Shown here piece by piece: positions 56,632 to 59,832 of a stretch of DNA of 59,832 nt. Origin of the DNA: Caenimonas sp. SL110. Its GTDB lineage: Bacteria > Pseudomonadota > Gammaproteobacteria > Burkholderiales > Burkholderiaceae_C. The position numbers were made by a program, and so were the translations under genes. The DNA lies in NCBI RefSeq assembly GCF_001044395.1, contig NZ_JANU01000032.1, positions 1-59,832 on the forward strand, read 5' to 3'. The notes beneath the pieces are model-generated. The model was given only the letters and a program-made list of their open reading frames with translations, did no database searches and was not told where the DNA came from. The first letter of the stretch is position 1. Each line of letters starts with the position of its first letter.

Positions 56632-57456
56632 TTACTTCTTGCGACGCGACACGACCATGACCTGGGTGCGCTTGTTGTTGCGGGTACGGTAACCCTTGGT
56701 CAGGTTGCCCCACGGATCGACAGGATGGCGCCCTTCGCCGGTCTTGCCTTCGCCGCCACCGTGCGGGTGGTCGACCGGGTTCATCACGACGCCGCGAACG
56801 GTCGGGCGAATACCCATGTGACGCTTCACACCGGCCTTGCCAAGCTGGCGCAGGCTGTGTTCTTCGTTGGCGACTTCGCCGATTGTTGCTCGGCACTCAA
56901 TGTGGATCTTGCGAACCTCACCAGAGCGCATGCGAACCTGGGCGTAGGTGCCTTCGCGCGCCAGCAGCGTTGCGGAGGTGCCCGCAGAACGCGCGATCTG
57001 CGCACCCTTGCCTGGCTTGAGTTCAATACAGTGAATCGTCGAACCCACCGGGATGTTGCGTACAGGCAGCGTGTTGCCAGCGCGGATCGGGGCTTCCGAA
57101 CCTGACAGCAACGCAGCTCCAACTTCCAGGCCGCGCGGAGCGATGATGTAGCGACGCTCACCATCGGCGTACACCACGAGGGCGATATGTGCCGTTCGGT
57201 TCGGGTCGTACTCGATGCGCTCGACCTTTGCCGGGATGCCATCCTTGTTGCGGACGAAATCGACGACGCGGTAGTGGTGCTTGTGACCACCGCCCTTGTG
57301 ACGGGTGGTGATGTGGCCGTTGTTGTTGCGGCCAGATTTCTGGATCTGCGGCTCGAGCAACGGCGCGTACGGATCACCCTTGTAGAGGTGGTCCCGGGAG
57401 ATCTTCACCGCGCCACGTTGGCCCGGTGAAGTTGGTTTCATCTTGATGACTGCCAT
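56632..57456 (-). CDS. rplB: 50S ribosomal protein L2
   Basis: A 274-residue L2, essential for subunit joining and near the peptidyl-transferase centre. [21 protein letters not shown] start, [22 protein letters not shown], and the C-terminal [18 protein letters not shown] with the critical histidine. E. coli has 273 residues. Confidence 0.98.
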   Translation of the reverse strand: MAVIKMKPTSPGQRGAVKISRDHLYKGDPYAPLLEPQIQKSGRNNNGHITTRHKGGGHKHHYRVVDFVRNKDGIPAKVERIEYDPNRTAHIALVVYADGERRYIIAPRGLEVGAALLSGSEAPIRAGNTLPVRNIPVGSTIHCIELKPGKGAQIARSAGTSATLLAREGTYAQVRMRSGEVRKIHIECRATIGEVANEEHSLRQLGKAGVKRHMGIRPTVRGVVMNPVDHPHGGGEGKTGEGRHPVDPWGNLTKGYRTRNNKRTQVMVVSRRKK

Positions 57457-57459
57457 GAT

Positions 57460-57795
57460 TTACGAGGCCTCCCCATTGAGGTTCAGCTCCTGGCCTTCCT
57501 TGAGCCGGACGTACGCCTTGCGGACGTTGTCGCGGCGGCCGACAGAGCGACCAAAACGCTTGGTCTTGCCCTTTGTATTGACGACGGAGACACCCTTGAC
57601 TTCGACCTTGAACATCAGTTCAACAGCAGCCTTGATCTCGGGCTTGGTGGCGTTTTGCAGCACCTTGAAGGTGACCGCATTGGACTTGTCAGCGACCATC
57701 GTTGCCTTTTCGGAAACGATGGGTGCGACCAGAACCTGCATCAAGCGACCTTCGTCAAACTTGCGTGCTGCGGGTGTGGGATTGACGCGGCTCAT
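57460..57795 (-). CDS. rplW: 50S ribosomal protein L23
   Basis: A 111-residue L23, trigger-factor binding site at the exit tunnel. [21 protein letters not shown] and [17 protein letters not shown] are conserved. Its start overlaps the rplD stop by four bases (ATGA). Confidence 0.97.
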   Translation of the reverse strand: MSRVNPTPAARKFDEGRLMQVLVAPIVSEKATMVADKSNAVTFKVLQNATKPEIKAAVELMFKVEVKGVSVVNTKGKTKRFGRSVGRRDNVRKAYVRLKEGQELNLNGEAS

Positions 57796-58412
57796 GCGAA
57801 CATCTCCTTGAGCTTGTCGATGGCACCCTTGGTGACGAGCACCTTCTTGTAGTGCACCAGCGAGAGCGGGTCGGCGTAACGCGGCTCGACGACGAGGACG
57901 TTCACCAGGTTGCGCGAGGCGAGGTACAGGTTTTCGTCGATTTCTTCGGCAATCACCAGAACCGATTGAAGATTCATCGCCTTGAAACGGGCAGCCAAAT
58001 CCTTCGTCTTGGGCGAATCGACCTTCATCGAGTCAACCACAGCCAGACGGCCCTCGCGGGCCAACTGCGAGAAGATGGACGCCATGCCTGCGCGGTACAT
58101 CTTCTTATTGATTTTCTGGGTGAAGTTCTCTTCCGGGCTGTTCGGGAATATCCGACCACCGCCGCGCCACAGTGGCGAGGAGGTCATACCGGCACGGGCG
58201 CGGCCCGTTCCCTTTTGCTTGAACGGCTTCTTGGTCGAGTGCTTGACCTGCTCGCGATCCTTCTGGGCGCGAGTGCCCTGACGGGCATTGGCCTGGAACG
58301 CAACGACGATCTGGTGGACCAGGTCTTCGTTGTATTCACGGCCGAACACGGTCTCCGGCGCGTCGTACTTCGACGAAGCCTGGCCTTGTTCGTTCAGGAG
58401 TTCGAGTTGCAT
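57792..58412 (-). CDS. rplD: 50S ribosomal protein L4
   Basis: A 206-residue L4, which reaches into the exit tunnel and in E. coli also represses the S10 operon through its leader. Conserved [17 protein letters not shown], the tunnel loop [14 protein letters not shown], and [17 protein letters not shown]. Its ATG shares a base with the rplC stop (TAATG). Confidence 0.98.
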   Translation of the reverse strand: MQLELLNEQGQASSKYDAPETVFGREYNEDLVHQIVVAFQANARQGTRAQKDREQVKHSTKKPFKQKGTGRARAGMTSSPLWRGGGRIFPNSPEENFTQKINKKMYRAGMASIFSQLAREGRLAVVDSMKVDSPKTKDLAARFKAMNLQSVLVIAEEIDENLYLASRNLVNVLVVEPRYADPLSLVHYKKVLVTKGAIDKLKEMFA

Positions 58413-59113
58413 TACTTGGCTCCCTTCGTGGCAACCTTGTCAGCCGCTGCGGAAGCGGGCTTGGCCTTGATGGCAGGGCGCACAGTGACGAATCCGCCCT
58501 TCGAACCAGGAACAGCACCCCTGATGAGGAGCAACCCACGAGCCTCATCGATGCGCACGACGTCGAGATTCTGAGTGGTGACAGTGTCGTCACCGAGGTG
58601 ACCAGTCATTCGCTTACCAGGAAACACACGCCCCGGGTCTTGCGCCATGCCGATAGAGCCAGGCACATTGTGCGAACGGCTGTTGCCGTGCGACGCGCGC
58701 TGCGACTTCATGTGGTGACGCTTGATGGTACCGGCGTAGCCCTTACCGATAGTCGTGCCCTGCACGTCCACCTTCTGGCCCACAACAAACACATCAGCAG
58801 CAGGAACGGCGGCACCGGCAGCGTACTTGGCTGCGGTATCGGCGGTCACACGGAATTCCTGGATGATTTCACCGGCTTCCACACCCGCCTTGGCGAGGTG
58901 ACCGGCTTGTGGCTTGGTGACGCGCGACGATTTGCGCGAACCGAACGTGACCTGAAGGGACACGTAGCCATCATTCTCTTGGGACTTGACCTGGGTCACA
59001 CGGTTGTTCGATACGTCGACCACCGTGACAGGAACTGCGTCCCCGTCATCGGTGAAAAGGCGCATCATGCCCACCTTGCGGCCCAGCAACCCGAGGGAGG
59101 TGCTCAGACTCAT
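58412..59113 (-). CDS. rplC: 50S ribosomal protein L3
   Basis: A 233-residue L3, an early 50S assembly protein. [27 protein letters not shown] start and [33 protein letters not shown] core (with the methylated glutamine region) are standard. It is about 24 residues longer than E. coli L3 (209) through an Ala/Lys-rich tail. ATG 59113 has GGAG eight bases upstream; upstream in-frame codons are in the leader. Confidence 0.97.
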   Translation of the reverse strand: MSLSTSLGLLGRKVGMMRLFTDDGDAVPVTVVDVSNNRVTQVKSQENDGYVSLQVTFGSRKSSRVTKPQAGHLAKAGVEAGEIIQEFRVTADTAAKYAAGAAVPAADVFVVGQKVDVQGTTIGKGYAGTIKRHHMKSQRASHGNSRSHNVPGSIGMAQDPGRVFPGKRMTGHLGDDTVTTQNLDVVRIDEARGLLLIRGAVPGSKGGFVTVRPAIKAKPASAAADKVATKGAK

Positions 59114-59280
59114 TTTTTTGACTCCATTACTTTCGCCGCAGCCGCTGCAATTGGCTTCTGCGTTTGACGTTCCCACTAGGGTCACGGCGAAAGAAGGTTG
59201 ATAAATTCACCCGAACAACCAGGCCATTCGGCTAGATCGCTCGGCGAAACTGCCTTCACCCTTTTTCGGGGAAGTCTTGG

Positions 59281-59286
59281 ATTATA
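59281..59286 (-). promoter_or_regulatory. Candidate -10 element for the rplC operon
   Basis: A perfect TATAAT on the minus strand lies 168 bases before rplC and 99 bases after the upstream terminator. The expected -35 window reads GGCTAT, a poor match. A direct repeat (cagggctatg/cagggctgca) lies just upstream. Confidence 0.4.
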
Positions 59287-59384
59287 GCCTGCCTGTTGCA
59301 GCCCTGCATAGCCCTGCCACGCGACCTTTTTCGAACCACGCCGCAGTGTGAAGCCGCTACTGAGCTGCAAAAACTTAGCTGCGT

Positions 59385-59406
59385 AAAAAAGCCGCCCTAA
59401 GGCGGC
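59385..59406 (-). terminator. Rho-independent terminator after rpsJ
   Basis: On the minus strand the six-base-pair stem gccgcc/ggcggc with a four-base loop is followed by TTTTTTAC, 22 bases past the rpsJ stop codon. It would stop or attenuate transcription from tuf-rpsJ before rplC. Confidence 0.88.
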
Positions 59407-59428
59407 CTCGGATGATGCCAAGCCGTCT

Positions 59429-59743
59429 TTACTGCAACTTGATTTCGACGTCGACGCCAGCAGGCAGGTCCAACTTCATCAGCGCATCAACTGTCTTGTC
59501 AGTCGGATCGACGATATCCATCAGCCGCTGGTGCGTGCGAATTTCCATCTGATCGCGGCTGGTTTTGTTCACGTGCGGCGAGCGCAACAGGTCAAAACGC
59601 TTCATGCGCGTCGGCAGGGGTACAGGACCCTTCACAATGGCGCCCGTGCGCTTGGCGGTATCGACGATTTCAGCGGCAGATTGGTCAATCAGCTTGTAAT
59701 CGAACGCCTTGAGGCGGATGCGGATTTTTTGTTGAGTAGCCAT
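59429..59743 (-). CDS. rpsJ: 30S ribosomal protein S10 (NusE)
   Basis: A 104-residue S10, 30S head protein and transcription antitermination factor. [29 protein letters not shown] start and [26 protein letters not shown] core are conserved. It starts five bases after the tuf stop codon and is followed by a terminator. Confidence 0.98.
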   Translation of the reverse strand: MATQQKIRIRLKAFDYKLIDQSAAEIVDTAKRTGAIVKGPVPLPTRMKRFDLLRSPHVNKTSRDQMEIRTHQRLMDIVDPTDKTVDALMKLDLPAGVDVEIKLQ

Positions 59744-59748
59744 TTTGA

Positions 59749-59832
59749 TTACTCCAAAATCTTGGCGACGACGCCCGAACCTACGGTCTTGCCACCTTCG
59801 CGGATAGCAAAGCGCAGGCCTTCTTGCATGGC
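59749..59832 (-). CDS. tuf: Elongation factor Tu, C-terminal 27 codons (truncated by window edge)
   Basis: The last residues ([21 protein letters not shown] then TAA) are the unmistakable C-terminus of EF-Tu domain 3. The gene continues past the right edge. tuf directly upstream of rpsJ is the usual betaproteobacterial order (fusA-tuf-rpsJ). Confidence 0.97.
   Translation of the reverse strand, partial: AMQEGLRFAIREGGKTVGSGVVAKILE

Larger units (their letters stand above)
59114..59428 (-). other. 315-base gap between rpsJ and rplC: terminator, promoter and leader
   Basis: No gene is seen here. Reading leftward it holds the rpsJ terminator (59385-59406), a TATAAT hexamer (59281-59286) and a 167-base leader before rplC. 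The leader may fold and could be the site for L4-type autoregulation, but no conserved leader was recognised. Confidence 0.55.

Overview
The window reads as a chromosomal core region of a GC-rich betaproteobacterium of the order Burkholderiales, most likely from or near the family Comamonadaceae. This is inferred from gene order (gatC-gatA-gatB divergent from mreBCD-mrdA; dat-DUF493-lipB-lipA; EIIA-HPr-EI without a PTS permease; atpIBEFHAGDC), from a long C-terminal tail on ribosomal protein S3, and from a C-rich/G-rich intergenic repeat next to ptsI of a kind I recall from Comamonadaceae genomes. No tRNA, rRNA, CRISPR array, insertion sequence or phage gene was found. Coding density is very high and many neighbouring genes overlap by 1-4 bases (ATGA or TGATG), so most genes sit in operons.

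Layout. 74-6954: an auxin-efflux-type permease, a Rep-type helicase with a small secreted protein, and a three-gene ABC exporter (membrane-fusion protein, permease, ATPase). 6996-11378: a haem-protein locus. SHP-like monohaem cytochrome, dihaem cytochrome c (DHC) and a cytochrome b are read leftward; a PepSY protein, an OmpR-type regulator and a histidine kinase are read rightward. 11429-13965: an envelope-modification pair, an LTA-synthase-like sulfatase-fold transferase and a PmtA-like methyltransferase. 14160-18858: Old Yellow Enzyme, exonuclease III, a TPR/glycosyltransferase-like protein, pyrE and a DUF4124 protein. 18994-22202: gatCAB. 22438-27205: mreBCD-mrdA, with no rodA following. 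27168-31506: YheT-like hydrolase, NTF2-like protein, NAD-binding protein, and a LemA-TPM-TPM operon. 31475-32290: a GNAT acetyltransferase.

32376-39623 is the complete F1Fo ATP synthase operon with a strong terminator. 39815-43531 holds dat, DUF493, lipB, lipA and a DMT permease. 43543-47824 is a leftward operon of lipoprotein, MFS permease and EIIA-HPr-EI. 47880-53527 is an accessory stretch: CoA transferase, esterase-like hydrolase, a degenerate kinase/receiver-like protein, TlpA-like thioredoxin, cytochrome c', a second cytochrome b and a GNAT enzyme. 53524-54039 is a peroxiredoxin. 54131-59832 is the tuf-S10 ribosomal cluster, interrupted by a terminator and a 315-base gap between rpsJ and rplC and ending with a terminator after rpsQ.

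Points most worth a second look: the SHP/DHC/cytochrome b cluster with its divergent sensory cassette and a second small-cytochrome/cytochrome b pair about 43 kb away; two families of palindromic intergenic repeats, one of which appears to have entered the lipB reading frame; the sulfatase-methyltransferase pair; and the histidine-kinase-like protein 49879-51057, whose catalytic residues look eroded.
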